This document shows, one piece after another, positions 1 through 60,719 of a stretch of 64,000 nt of DNA. The notes beneath the pieces were generated by a model that was not told the DNA's origin, searched no databases, and saw only the letters and a program-made list of their open reading frames with translations. The position numbers and the translations under genes were made by a program. The stretch's first letter is position 1. Each line of letters starts with the position of its first letter. The stretch covers positions 113,610,533 through 113,674,532 of the forward strand of contig JARDYH010000001.1 of assembly GCA_029215795.1 (NCBI GenBank). The letters run 5' to 3'. This DNA comes from Anniella stebbinsi (taxonomy: Eukaryota; Chordata; Lepidosauria; Squamata; Anniellidae).

Positions 1-880
1 GATTGCCGGAATGATTGCATTCTATGGACATAAAATGCTAGAGTTCTAACATCCAACATATGGAGGGTCCTTTCCAGATCTGTTGTAGGGGATGGAAAGA
101 ATGTTCGGAGGACAATAGCCTGTCCCAGGTGAAACGCCGAAATGTCCTTAGGAAGAAAGTCAGCATCAGGGCGAAGGATATCTTTATCCTTGTGAAAGGA
201 TAGGCATGATGCATCAGTACGGAGTGCACCTAGCCATTTACTCTTCGAGCCGAAGTAATGGCAACTAGAAACGGCACCTTAAAAGAGAGTAGACTGAGGT
301 CTATTGTTGTGACCGGCTCCAAGGGCTTGAAACATAAGGCCTTAAGAACAACTGAGAGACTCCATGCTGGTACTGGAGGTTTCACAGGAGGAGCCAAGTT
401 GTGTAGTCCTTTTAGAAATCTCTTACAAACTGGATGTGAGAAAACAGTAAAACCATCAACTAACGGGAGAAAAGATGAAACAGCATATAAATACACTCGT
501 AAGGATGTTAACTTCACCTTTCCGAACTGAGAGTGTAAAAACAACAAAACTTGGGGAATGGTTGCTGAGAGAGGTTGAAACCTGTTAACAGGAACAAAGG
601 TAGAGAAAACCTTCCATTTGTGTCCATATAACCAATGAGTTGCAGGTTTTCTAGACACCTGCATCACTCGATGCAGGGAAGGAGGAAAGTCTAGGTTGAG
701 GTATTGTTGATTTCCTAAGCTGTTAAACACAGTGTGCATAGGTCTGGGTGGCGTACTTTGCCCTGGCACTGAGTCAATAGGTCTGGTAGGGGCGGGAGTC
801 GGTAATAACGGTGGTGCGCTAGACGCAGAAGGGTCGCGAACCAAGCCTGGCGCAACCACCATGGAGCGATGAGGATGCAC
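1..880 (-). pseudogene. DIRS tyrosine recombinase, partial and broken
   Basis: The minus-strand frame at 880-230 gives 216 residues, starting MHPHRSMVVAPG and ending in SARRVNG. The proline-rich linker, the helical part around HWLYGHKWKVF and the segment LVAITSARR match the N-terminal and early catalytic region of DIRS recombinases, where the SARR arginine is the first catalytic residue of the family. A stop follows. The remainder, to position 1, is in shifted frames (for example the segment near ALMLTFFLRTF at 229-38). The His-x-x-Arg and Tyr catalytic parts would be to the left of the window. Confidence 0.75.
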
Positions 881-1128
881 TGAGTGTTGTCATAGGCAAT
901 CTTCGCCAGGACTCTGGGGATCAGTGGGAATGGGGGGGAACAGGTAAAAGTATTCCCCTGTCCAGGTGATGAGAAATGCATCACCTTGCGAATTGCATCC
1001 CAGATTGCCCGACTGAAGTAGATGGAGTGACCACATTGTGTTGTGTGGTGAATAGGTCCACAGTGGGGTACCCCCAGCGGCGGAACAAAGTCTTGAGAGT
1101 TCCCCGGTGTAATTCTCACTCGTGACAC
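715..1128 (-). pseudogene. DIRS post-RNase H domain
   Basis: This minus-strand frame of 137 residues contains PPFPLIPRVLAKI, then CILIAPWWLRQAWF and LPPLPDLLTQ. These blocks are typical of the stretch that follows RNase H in DIRS polyproteins, sometimes described as a Dam-like methyltransferase region. The frame overlaps the recombinase frame in the way usual for DIRS elements. It opens with a shift relative to the RNase H frame, so the ancestral reading frame is broken near 1120. Confidence 0.7.
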
Positions 1129-1403
1129 ATTAACATTGTCCTGCTGAGGGAATCTGCAAGGGCAGTGTCAAGTCCCAATAGATGGATTGCGGAGATGTGG
1201 ATGTTCCGCTTGCAGCACCATTCTATGATGTCGAGAGTGAGTTGCAGAAGCAGCAGCGATCGAGTCCCCCCTTGTTTGTTTAAGTAAACGACAACTGTGG
1301 TGTTGTCGGAAGTCACCTGGATAGGTTGATTTAACAAGTGCGTCTTGAAGGCGCGTAGCGCTTTTTGGACAGCTCGGAGCTGTAGGACATTGATATGGTC
1401 CAT
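1116..1403 (-). pseudogene. DIRS RNase H domain
   Basis: The frame starts MDHINVLQLRAV and contains QVTSDNTTVVVYLNKQGG, then WCCKRNIHISAIHLLG and ALADSLSR. This is the DIRS-type RNase H pattern: an initial glutamate-type helix replaced by LQLRAV, then SDNTT and the AD.LSR block. The first acidic residue, usually Glu in the LELRAV motif, is Gln here. A stop follows directly after LMCHE. It sits between the RT connection region (1404-1905) and the post-RNase H domain. Confidence 0.85.
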
Positions 1404-1905
1404 CTTTTCTGATGTGGACCAGACACCTTGGACTTTGAGGTCGAGGCAGTGAGCGCCCTATCCGTACAGTGAAGCGTCCATTGTGATGACAACGGATGGT
1501 TTGGGCTGTTGGAACTCTATGCCCTGGGTAAGGTTGGGGAGGGTGATCCACCAGCGAAGGGAGTTCCAAACTGTGGTTGGTACTTGCAGTATGGTTTTCC
1601 TTGCATTTCCTCGAAGATCGAAGGTCTGGAGGAACCATTGTTGAAGTATCCTCATACGGAACCTGGTGTATCGCACTACGGCCGTAGTTGATGCCATGAG
1701 CCCTAGTAGGCGGAGGATGGAGAATGCTGCCATCGACTGTTGATGTAGAGTTGTCGATGCTAGGGATATCAACTTTTCGCAGCGATCAAGAGGTAGGAAT
1801 GCTCATCCTGTGGTGGAGTTGATGTGGGCACCGATAAAGTGGATTGAGGTGATTGGTAGAAGAATAGACTTCTCCAGATTTATGCATAGGCTGAGATGTT
1901 GGAGT
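1404..1905 (-). pseudogene. DIRS RT thumb and connection region
   Basis: Minus-strand translation gives LQHLSLCINLEKS and IHFIGAHINS from 1903 downward, then the long frame 1772-1458 with LASTTLHQQSMAAF, RMRILQQWFLQTF and VITMDASLYG. This is the conserved stretch between RT and RNase H of DIRS elements; the ITMDASLYG block carries the first RNase H aspartate. Two in-frame stops are visible, one near the HINSTTG segment and one after DASLYG. It is cut from the catalytic RT half by the hAT-like insertion. Confidence 0.75.
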
Positions 1906-2765
1906 TAGGGATGTGCATGCCCAAAAATATTGTATTTTATCATTATTGGAATTTCGGACCAAAAAAATTATCGTCTCCGATAATATTGTAAGTTAATCAT
2001 ATCGTCTTCATGATAATTATTGGAAATCCGATATTTAATTTGCAGCTCCATTGTGTCCTATAGAGCTGGATTTTAAAGAAAAAAATGCCTATAACTTCTG
2101 TATTTTCAGTTAAAGGCTTGAAACTTGGTTACAATGCTTATGGGGTATGCCTAAGAATGTGTATGAAATTTGAGATCGATCCCTCCAACCTTCGATTTTA
2201 TATGAATTTATTAAAGGACGTTTAAGTTCTGACAGGTCAAAAGTTGCACAATCTTTCAAAAATTCATATAAAATACAGGGGTGGAGGGATTGATCTGAAA
2301 TTTGGCACATATGTGTAGCAACACGTGCTAGACATGTGTATGAAATTTGAGAACAATCCCTCCAACCCTCGATTTTATATGAATTTATTAAAGATCCTGC
2401 AACTTTTTGACAGGTCTGAATGAACGCACGTGGCGAGTTGTCATTCTGACCTGTCAGAACTTAAATGATCTTTAATAAATTCATATATAATCGAGGGTTG
2501 GAGGGATTGATCTCAAATTTCATACACATACTCAGGCATACCCCATAAGCACTGTGACCAAGATTCAAGCCTCTAACTTTTAAAATACAGAAGTTATAGG
2601 TTTATTTATATGGCAGTCCGATAATCCGATATAATCAGGCTGAAAATTATCGGATTGGATATTTATCGGAGGTTTTCCTATCGTATCGTTATTGTTAATC
2701 AGATGTCCAATAATGACCTCATCTTATCATTATCGGATATTTTAACTATACGATACACATCCCTA
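1906..2765. mobile_element. non-autonomous hAT-like element inside the DIRS
   Basis: The ends are inverted copies of TAGGGATGTG (1906-1915 and 2756-2765). Flanking 8-mers GTTGGAGT (1898-1905) and GTTGGGAT (2766-2773) match at 6 of 8 places, which fits the 8-bp target duplication of hAT transposons. The interior is AT-rich and strongly palindromic: a block around 2161-2230 recurs at 2338-2400 and in inverse at 2455-2535. No coding sequence is seen. Removing it brings the two halves of the DIRS RT together. Confidence 0.8.
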
Positions 2766-2834
2766 GTTGGGATGTGTCCAATGTCATTGCGACAGAATGC
2801 GACAGTTCTTCCTTCGATTGGGCTACTAGCATCA

Positions 2835-3248
2835 ATCATCCACGTAAGGGAAAACAGTGACACCAGAGAGTCGATGGGCACACACAACTGCCATGGACTT
2901 TGAGAAAACCCTCGGTGCCGTGGCCAGGCTGAACGGGAGGACTCGATATTGGTAAATATTGTCAGCAATGATGAACTGTAAGTATTTTCTGTGATCTGTT
3001 GCGATGGTGATATGGAAGTATGCGTCTTTGAGGTTGTCTGATGCAAACCAATTTCCCTTTTTCAGGAATGGGAGGATGGACACGATAGAGGTCATTCGAA
3101 ATTTCTTCGGAGTGAGGTAAGTATTCAGTATTCTCAAGTCCAGAATCAGTCTGACTCCTCCGTCTGCCTTCGGTACCGTGAAGTACCTGGAGTAGAAGCC
3201 CTTGCAGAGCAGACATAGCAGGACATGTTCTATGGCTTCCTTGTGCAA
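2835..3248 (-). pseudogene. DIRS reverse transcriptase, catalytic half
   Basis: The frame runs from KGFYSRYFTVPKADGGVR through LILDLRILN, SDNLKDAYFHI and RVLPFSLATAPRVF to the catalytic YVDD at 2846-2835, followed at once by TGA. These are the standard RT blocks in DIRS form; the first catalytic aspartate is in the LKDAYFHI block. The TGA stands where most relatives have a Trp codon, so it is probably a point mutation. The hAT-like element begins 69 bases further on. Confidence 0.85.
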
Positions 3249-3591
3249 GAGAGTGTTGACTTCTTGCTATAAGGGGAGAGATGAGGAAGTCAGCTCCATG
3301 GTACCGAGCGGAGGGAGAGAGTCAAACTCGATGCGATGGCCCTTCTGGATTATGGAGAAGACCTATTTGTCTGTGGTTATCTGAGTCCAGCTGTGGTAAA
3401 TGAGTAGCTGGGTATGTCTGAAGGTTGGACGTCAAGGTCTGGCATTTCGGAGAACAGTGTGGAAATCAAAGACATCGCTTCCCTTGTCCTTCAGCCCTAC
3501 GAAAAGGTGCTCGGGGTCGAGGAGGTTGGTATTGTTTCCTCTGAAAACCCTGGCGTTGTTGTCCACTGGCTTGATGTTGCTGTGGATATTG

Positions 3592-4942
3592 CTAACGTGG
3601 CTGATATGACGGGGGAAGAGCTGGTTGATATCTGGACCACCGGCGATGCCTGGTTTGGGTAGGCTGAGTGAACCCCATTCTTTTCACTGCCATGCATGCC
3701 TTATGTACTGCATCAAGCGCATCATCTGTTTTAGAGTTAAAGAGTCCAAGGCCATCGAAGTCTAAATTCTCTATTCTATCCCGTGCTTCTAGGGTCAGCC
3801 CTGCAGAGTGTAGCCAGGCATGACGTCGAAGAGCGACGGCACCGACCATTGCCTTGGAGCCGCAGTCGACCAAACGGCGAGAAGTATGTATTTGTTGTCT
3901 AGACAACTTCAAGGCTTCCTGCTGAAAAAGGGAGGCTAACTTTTTCTTGACTTCTGGTAGGTGATCAAAGAGACGACCAACCTTGTCCCAGAGGAGTAGC
4001 TAGCACCCCGACATGGCAGCTTGATAGTTGGAAACTTTAATTGCCAATGCCGAAGAAGAAATTCATCTCCCAAACATGTCGAGACGCCTGCCTTCTTTAT
4101 CTACAGGAGCACTGTGTTGGCAATGTGACTTACCCTGAGCTGCCTCAACTACAACCGAATTGGGAGGCAGGTGCTGGAAAAGAAATCCGACATCTGGCTG
4201 TTGGATTTTATATAAGCCCTCCAGTCTCTTGGATGTCGGAGGCATGGAGGACGGGGTCTTCCATGATTGCTTGACTGTCTCCAATAAGGCCGGTAAAATT
4301 GGGATTGCTACCAGTCGTGAGATTTCAGCAGCAACAGCGTCATAGACTAGATCTTGTGTGGTAGGTGTTTCTTGTTCCACCGTAAGACCCAAAGCTTGTG
4401 CCATTCTGCAAATCTGATCAGAGAATTGTCCCTCCGATGGTGAGATTGCTCCTGGTGTGTTAAGATCTGCATCCGGTGATTGACTGATGGTTGGTCAGAC
4501 AATGAAGAACAGGAATCAGACTGATAATCACCCTCGTCATCCGTTGCCCGGGGTACCAAGGCCAAAGCTTCTTGTTGATGGCGAGAGCCCTCAGCATCGA
4601 CAGGAGCCCTTTGGTAATCGACAACTGTCCTCGTTAGAGGACCCAGGGATTTGAGACCTGATATCAACGGCAACGGACAAGAGGTTGAGGGTACAGGAGA
4701 ACGTACCGTATCATAAGGGGCTGCCATGGGCGAATCCACAGATTGCAAAGCCTTACTCCAAAGGATCTCTTTAAGTCTATCGGCCCTGTGCCTTCTAGTC
4801 TGTTTAGAAAAACCCTGGCAATGGCGCAGGCTTCAACGATATGGTCTTCCCCTAAGCAGAGGAGGCATAAAGAATGGCTGTCTGAAGGCGGGAGTTTGCT
4901 CCCACAACTGGTACACTTACGAAATGGAGCCTTTAAGGCCAT
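3592..4942 (-). pseudogene. DIRS gag-like gene, frameshifted
   Basis: The first frame (4942-4664) starts MALKAPFRKCTSCGSKLP and continues with LCLLCLGEDHIVEAC. This C-x2-C ... C-x2-CLGxxH-x4-C arrangement is the N-terminal zinc-binding motif common to vertebrate DIRS gag proteins. Homologous sequence continues in shifted frames at 4748-4347, 4404-4063 and 3912-3592. At least three frameshifts or stops are needed to pass through it. It would encode the structural RNA-binding protein of the element and is dead here. Confidence 0.7.
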
Positions 4943-5199
4943 CCGTTTGTCGTTATTGAAGAAAGAAAGAAGAAAATTGAAAACGCCTCAAAGTTCTCTT
5001 CAGGAACAAGCCTGACGAGGTGTTGCCACAATGACAGACGAAGGAGAATGTATGGGGAGGAGTTCCTGCCCAAACGCCTCAGCTATAAAAAAAAAAAATC
5101 CCGATCGAGGGGCCCGCGCAGGTGCAGCGCCCATATGTGTGATGCACAGAGACCACGAAGAAGAACTAATGGAAACTACATGGGAACCTGATGTGTATA
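4943..5199. other. 5' leader of the DIRS element
   Basis: This stretch precedes the gag frame on the minus strand. It contains a short A-run at 5088-5098 and no coding signal. GTGTATA at 5193-5199, directly before the LINE tail, recurs at 6750-6756 on the other side of the LINE and is read as its target duplication. Confidence 0.4.
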
Positions 5200-5231
5200 A
5201 CAATAATAATAATAATAATAATAATAATAAT
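5200..5231. repeat. (AAT)n tail of the L2-type LINE
   Basis: About ten AAT units form the 3' tail of the minus-strand LINE. An equivalent (TTA)n tail ends the plus-strand copy near 22935-22972. Confidence 0.9.
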
Positions 5232-5372
5232 TTATTTCTTACCCGCCTCTCCGTCTGGATCGAGGCGGGGAACAACAACATGATAAAATACATAAAACTG
5301 ATTAAAACATGACACATATTATTAAAACTGCATAAAAATCCTAAAACATCCTAAAAGCATCCTTAAAACATT

Positions 5373-6632
5373 CTAAAATTCCACTGGATATGCCTGCCGG
5401 AAGAGAACAGTCTTTATGGCTTTCTTAAATTCTAAAAGACTGTTAAGTTGACAAGCCTCCTCCGGCAGGTCATTCCACAGTCTGGGAGCGGCAGAAGAGA
5501 AGGTCCTCTGGGTAACGGTTGTCAGCCTAGTCTTGGCCGACTGCAGTAAGTTCTTCCCAGAGGACCTGAGCGTGCAGGGCAGATTGTACAGGAGAAGGCG
5601 ATCCCGCAGGTAACCTGGACCCAAACCATGTAGGGCTTTAAAGGTAATAACCAACACTTTATACTTTGCCCTGAAACTAATTGGCAGCCAGTGGAGCGAT
5701 TTTAAAGCTGGCGTAATATGGTCACCCCTAGATGTACCAGTGACCAACCTGGCTGCCATATTTTGAACTAGTTGAAGTTTCCGGACTAGGCACAAAGGTA
5801 GCCCTATGTACAGCGCATTGCAGAAGTCGAGCTTCGAAGTTACCAGCGCGTGCACCACCATCTTTAGGTCTTCCAACTCTAGGAAGGGGCGCAGCTGGCG
5901 TATCAGCCGAAGCTGATAGTAGGCACTCCTGGCCGTCACATCTATCTGGGCTGTCATTTGGAGCGACGGATCCAGGAGCACCCCCAAGCTGCGAACATAG
6001 TCTTTCAGGGGGAGTGTAACCCCATCCAGAACCAGTTGACACACCTCCAAACCCAGGTTGCAGCCTTTGACAGCAAGCACCTCCGTCTTGTCTGGATTCA
6101 GCTTCAGTTTGTTTTTCCTCATCCAGCCCATTACCGCCTCCAAGCATTCATTCAGAGGAGACACACTATCCTTAGCTGGCGCTGTTATCGAAGGCATAGA
6201 GAAATATATTTGGGTGTCATCAGCGTATTGATAGCACCCCGCCCCATGCCTCCGGATGATCTCTCCCAACGGTTTCATATAAATATTAAACAGCATTGGG
6301 GAAAGGATGGCACCTTGTGGTACGCCACACAGCAGCTCCTTCTTTGCAGAGCAGCTATCCCCAAGCATCACCATCTGGAACCTGCCCGAGAGGTAGGACC
6401 GGAACCACTGAAGCACAGTGCCCCTGATTCCCAATCCCCTCAGGCGTTCCAGAAGGATACCATGGTCGATGGTATCGAAAGCCGCTGAGAGGTCCAGAAG
6501 TACCAACAGGGACACACTCCCCCTGTCAATACTAAGGCGTAGATCATCCACTAAGGCGACCATAGCAGTCTCAACTCCGTATCCCGCCCTGAAGCCAGTT
6601 TGAAATGGGTCTAGAAAATCAGTGTCATCCAA
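5373..6632 (-). CDS. LINE ORF2 fragment: reverse transcriptase and C-terminal domain
   Basis: This is a 419-residue open frame without stops. RT motif A has Asp47 and Asp53 (LLDLSAAFDTID), motif B is GVPQG at 103-107, and catalytic YADD is at 136-139. The C-terminal part has KLDFCNALYIGLP, RAKYKVLVITFKALHG and PRLWNDLP, typical of L2-clade ORF2. The RT N-terminus (NNYRPVSNLPFLGK) lies upstream at about 6650-6735, but a one-base shift near 6640 separates it. The endonuclease domain is absent through truncation. It copied LINE RNA at the insertion site and is not expected to be active now. Confidence 0.88.
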   Translation of the reverse strand: MDDTDFLDPFQTGFRAGYGVETAMVALVDDLRLSIDRGSVSLLVLLDLSAAFDTIDHGILLERLRGLGIRGTVLQWFRSYLSGRFQMVMLGDSCSAKKELLCGVPQGAILSPMLFNIYMKPLGEIIRRHGAGCYQYADDTQIYFSMPSITAPAKDSVSPLNECLEAVMGWMRKNKLKLNPDKTEVLAVKGCNLGLEVCQLVLDGVTLPLKDYVRSLGVLLDPSLQMTAQIDVTARSAYYQLRLIRQLRPFLELEDLKMVVHALVTSKLDFCNALYIGLPLCLVRKLQLVQNMAARLVTGTSRGDHITPALKSLHWLPISFRAKYKVLVITFKALHGLGPGYLRDRLLLYNLPCTLRSSGKNLLQSAKTRLTTVTQRTFSSAAPRLWNDLPEEACQLNSLLEFKKAIKTVLFRQAYPVEF

Positions 6633-6756
6633 GACTACTTGAAGGCAACCGCTCTCTCGATCACCTTGCCCAAGAATGGAAGGTTTGATACCGGTCTGTA
6701 GTTATTAAAGTCCAGGGGATCCAGGGAGGGCTTCTCATGCATATTGGCAGTGTATA

Positions 6757-58334
<51,578 letters not shown>

Positions 58335-58650
58335 GGCTGACCAGATAAAATCCAGGTCAGGGCTCATGTAACTTTAACAGTTGTAGAGAAAAGGGAATTT
58401 CAGCCAGTGTCATTTGTATGCAATTAGTTCCTGGTGAAATTCCCTCTTCATCACAACAGTTAAAGTTGCAGGGGCCCTGCCTTTTTTTGTATATGGTCAC
58501 TCTAGTATAGTGCCTGCAACTTTAACAGTTGTGATGAAGAGGGAATTTCACCAGGAACTAATTGCATACAAATGACACTGGCTGAAATTCCCTTTTCTCT
58601 ACAACTGTTAAAGTTACAAGAGCCCTGACCTGGATTTTATTTGGTCACCC
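58335..58650. mobile_element. palindromic mariner-like MITE, copy 4
   Basis: 316 bp, TA at both flanks (58333-58334, 58651-58652). Its ends (GGCTGACCAGATAAAATCC) are of the same subtype as copy 1, and the two copies are nearly the same throughout. Confidence 0.87.
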
Positions 58651-58760
58651 TAGTTACGATAAGCGTCCCTTAGGAGAACAGAGTTACTAATGGATTTTTA
58701 AAAAGAAAAAAGAAAAACAGAAATTTGCAGCAGCATTCTAAAAAAAGTAGTAGGCCTTAC

Positions 58761-58870
58761 CATGTCCGAATAATAGCTGAAACTCTTCTTCTACTCAATT
58801 TACAGAGCACTGCTACTGCCGGATCTATACAGTAACTAGAAAAACCAGCTGCTCTCTCATCAGCAACTTG
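58761..58870 (-). other. possible 5' noncoding exon of SYTL5
   Basis: On the minus strand, CGGACATG is followed by GTAAGG, a good donor site (last exon base 58761). The preceding 100 bases lack obvious repeats and contain GATGAGAGAGCAGCTGG. It lies 2.8 kb upstream of coding exon 1. No TATA box or CpG island marks a start, so this remains a guess. Confidence 0.25.
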
Positions 58871-59185
58871 TTTGTACAATGCACACACCCAGCAATGTGA
58901 TGCAATATTTACCAGTTATCAAAGTACAAGGAAATAAGTTTAACACCAACCCATTTATTTTTCACCAATGTAAGTCATTTTTGGAAAACATTGAATTGAA
59001 ACAGTGAAGGAGAAATCTTTCTTCAAGGAGAATCCTTCAAGGAGAATTGCTGACTGTCATTTCTAACCAGTCCATCTAGCTGAGTGACTAAAAACCTGAA
59101 AATCTGATTATTTTAAATATAGATTGTTATCCCTCATCATCTGATAGTCACTGGTATACTGCCTCTTAACTAAAGTGGCTAACAC

Positions 59186-59191
59186 CTAATA
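59186..59191. repeat. target-site duplication of the provirus, left
   Basis: CTAATA, repeated exactly at 63962-63967. Six bases is the usual length for betaretroviral integration. Confidence 0.92.
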
Positions 59192-59558
59192 TGAAGGGCA
59201 GAACACGGCTGGCCCTGATGTAGAATCACCTAGTTCTTTCTGTCTCCCTAATCTCTCTGTCCTGCTATATACAGAATGTTCCTGCAAGCTAGTTGTATTT
59301 CTCTGTCCAGCAACAATTGTTGCAGTACCAATGTAACAGAAGTCATGATTGCCATATTCTATGTTCCATTGTATTATCCTATGACAAGCCATAATGTGTG
59401 TGTGCTCTACCGTGTGTGTAATCACGCTGTGTCCTCATGCACAGCAACCTTTTGTCCCCGTGGACAGCATTGCTAGAGATCTATATAAGTCAAGCTAACA
59501 AACAATAAACAGTTTTTCCTGCCTAGAACATCTCGGTGTGTGTGTCTTCACTCCTTCA
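59192..59558 (+). repeat. 5' LTR
   Basis: 367 bp from TGAAGGG to CTTCA. It contains a TATA box (CTATATAAG at 59481-59489) and AATAAA at 59504-59509, closely spaced, so the R region is short. The GT-rich CTCGGTGTGTGTGTCTTCA follows. No base difference from the 3' LTR was found on direct comparison. Confidence 0.95.
59481..59489 (+). promoter_or_regulatory. LTR TATA box
   Basis: CTATATAAG, with AATAAA about 20 bases downstream. The same site is at 63884-63892 in the 3' LTR. Confidence 0.8.
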
Positions 59559-59560
59559 TC

Positions 59561-59579
59561 TGGCGCCCGAACCAGGGAC
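59561..59579 (+). other. primer binding site, lysine-tRNA type
   Basis: TGGCGCCCGAACCAGGGAC starts two bases after the LTR. It matches the well-known tRNA-Lys3 type site (TGGCGCCCGAACAGGGAC) apart from one extra C. Confidence 0.85.
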
Positions 59580-59652
59580 CTCTGCGTCTACACTCACTAC
59601 GCTCGGCCTGAGCTTCAAGGTGCACCTATCGTCCTTCGGGACCCCGGTGAGT

Positions 59653-60435
59653 ATGGGCGTCTCGCTGTCCATGGGACAGCGGACACAAGCAGACAGATTA
59701 GCATTCTTGCTAAAGAGAATTGGGCATAGAGTTTCTTCTTCTGTTATCATACGGCTGGTCCGTTTACTTCAGGAACAATGTCCAAGGTGCCCTGAGAACG
59801 GACCTTTACATGCAGTCGACCTCTACAGGTCCCAAGCCGCTTTGTCTATGCAGCCTTTGCAAGCCGCTTTTTCTATGCAAGCAGCTTTCTCTACACAGCC
59901 TCCTCCCGCACATCACACACCTACGCTTTTGCCTTCTTCTTCAGCCCCTAGTAACTGCATTAACCATTTGCAAGCCGCTATTGCACAGCAAGTAGAAAAT
60001 GCTACACCTGCCACAGAATCGCTTATCTGCTTAACTAAAGAAAATACTAATCCAGATTACCAGCAAGCTCAGCAGCCTTTTTCTGCCACTAAAGTAACAT
60101 CAGCAGATATGCTCAGCACCTGCCACGACATTGGCACGCAAACATACAAAATTAATCTGCTTGCTCAAGCATTCACCCACAGCAACAAGAAAACTGGCAA
60201 ATGTTACAATTGTGGCAAAGAAGGGCATTTTCGGCATGAGTGCCGCTCCACCCCTCAGTCAGGTAAGCGACCATCTACCAAGTGTCCAATTTGCAAGAAA
60301 GGGTTTCATTGGGCAAACCAATGCCGCTCAAGAAACTCCAAACCAGACGTACCTTCAGCCCCAAGCCAAAAGAGAGCATACTCCTTCACAGCCCTTCCCC
60401 CTCAAGTATGCTCTCCGCCTCCTCCTCCACCGTAG
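59653..60435 (+). CDS. provirus gag, capsid-deleted, open frame (260 aa)
   Basis: The frame is open from 59536; ATG at 59653 gives MGVSLSMGQ, a plausible N-myristoylated start like that of betaretroviral Gag. Residues 1-50 resemble a matrix start. A Gln/Ala/Pro-rich middle with repeats of SMQ/QAAFS type follows. Two zinc knuckles sit at Cys184-Cys187-His192-Cys197 and Cys211-Cys214-His219-Cys224, both CX2CX4HX4C. The stretch DIGTQTYKINLLAQAF just before the knuckles looks like the end of capsid, but the capsid body and its major homology region are missing. The deletion leaves the frame open. It ends in a proline run and a stop. The product could bind RNA and membrane but not build a core. 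Confidence 0.85.
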   Translation: MGVSLSMGQRTQADRLAFLLKRIGHRVSSSVIIRLVRLLQEQCPRCPENGPLHAVDLYRSQAALSMQPLQAAFSMQAAFSTQPPPAHHTPTLLPSSSAPSNCINHLQAAIAQQVENATPATESLICLTKENTNPDYQQAQQPFSATKVTSADMLSTCHDIGTQTYKINLLAQAFTHSNKKTGKCYNCGKEGHFRHECRSTPQSGKRPSTKCPICKKGFHWANQCRSRNSKPDVPSAPSQKRAYSFTALPPQVCSPPPPPP

Positions 60436-60463
60436 CCCGACCCATTCCCGGTTTCCCAACCAT

Positions 60464-60690
60464 CAGCAGCTACCACCAGTAGCGCTGGGTTTAACTTAAT
60501 TGTTACAGAAGACACTATGTTCCCTTCCCTTTGGAAGTGCTTTTAACTCCTACACAGGTTACAAGTCCGTTACCCGCTCGAATTCTTTGGATTGATTCTT
60601 CCTCAATCTTTGGTAAGTAAAAAAGTGTTTTCATTGTTCCAAGAATCATTTATTTTGATTACACAGGTACCTACAAATGTTTGAAAACCC
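60464..60690 (+). pseudogene. dUTPase remnant 1 of the provirus
   Basis: In a frame shifted from gag, AATTSSAGFNLIVTED (60464-60511) matches dUTPase motif 1, with Asn for the usual Asp. After another shift, a PLPARI segment and VPRIIYFDYTG (about 60640-60670) match motifs 2 and 3. Stops lie between. In betaretroviruses the dUTPase lies between gag and protease, which fits its place here. Confidence 0.65.
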
Positions 60691-60719
60691 TGCCCAAAAC
60701 CAACTTGAGTAGCGAAATA

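Larger units (their letters stand above)
1..5199 (-). mobile_element. DIRS1-like tyrosine-recombinase retroelement, decayed
   Basis: Read on the minus strand, the order is gag-like protein with a Cys-rich motif, reverse transcriptase, RNase H, a conserved post-RNase H domain, then tyrosine recombinase running off the left window edge. That order and the recombinase in place of an integrase are known for DIRS-type elements. All frames are broken by stops and shifts, so this copy is not functional. It is interrupted by an 860-bp hAT-like element at 1906-2765, and an L2-type LINE sits against its gag end at 5200. The far end of the element, with its terminal repeats, is outside the window or not recognised. 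It lies in the SYTL5 intron that follows the last exon seen here. Confidence 0.85.
5200..6749 (-). mobile_element. 5'-truncated L2-type LINE
   Basis: The element carries a reverse transcriptase with the YADD motif, a 3' UTR (5232-5372) and an (AAT)n tail at 5200-5231. The 5' end is truncated inside the RT domain at about 6749. GTGTATA occurs on both sides (5193-5199 and 6750-6756), compatible with a short target duplication from target-primed insertion. The same 3' UTR and tail recur in the opposite orientation at about 22790-22975, so the family is repetitive. L2/CR1 superfamily membership rests on the protein and the simple-repeat tail. Confidence 0.85.

Noticed and set aside
5958..6488. 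176-residue plus-strand open frame
   Set aside because: It is antisense to the LINE reverse transcriptase, which has all catalytic motifs on the minus strand.
59276..59476. 66-residue frame repeated at 63679-63879
   Set aside because: Both copies are LTR sequence; the repetition is due to LTR identity, not to a duplicated gene.
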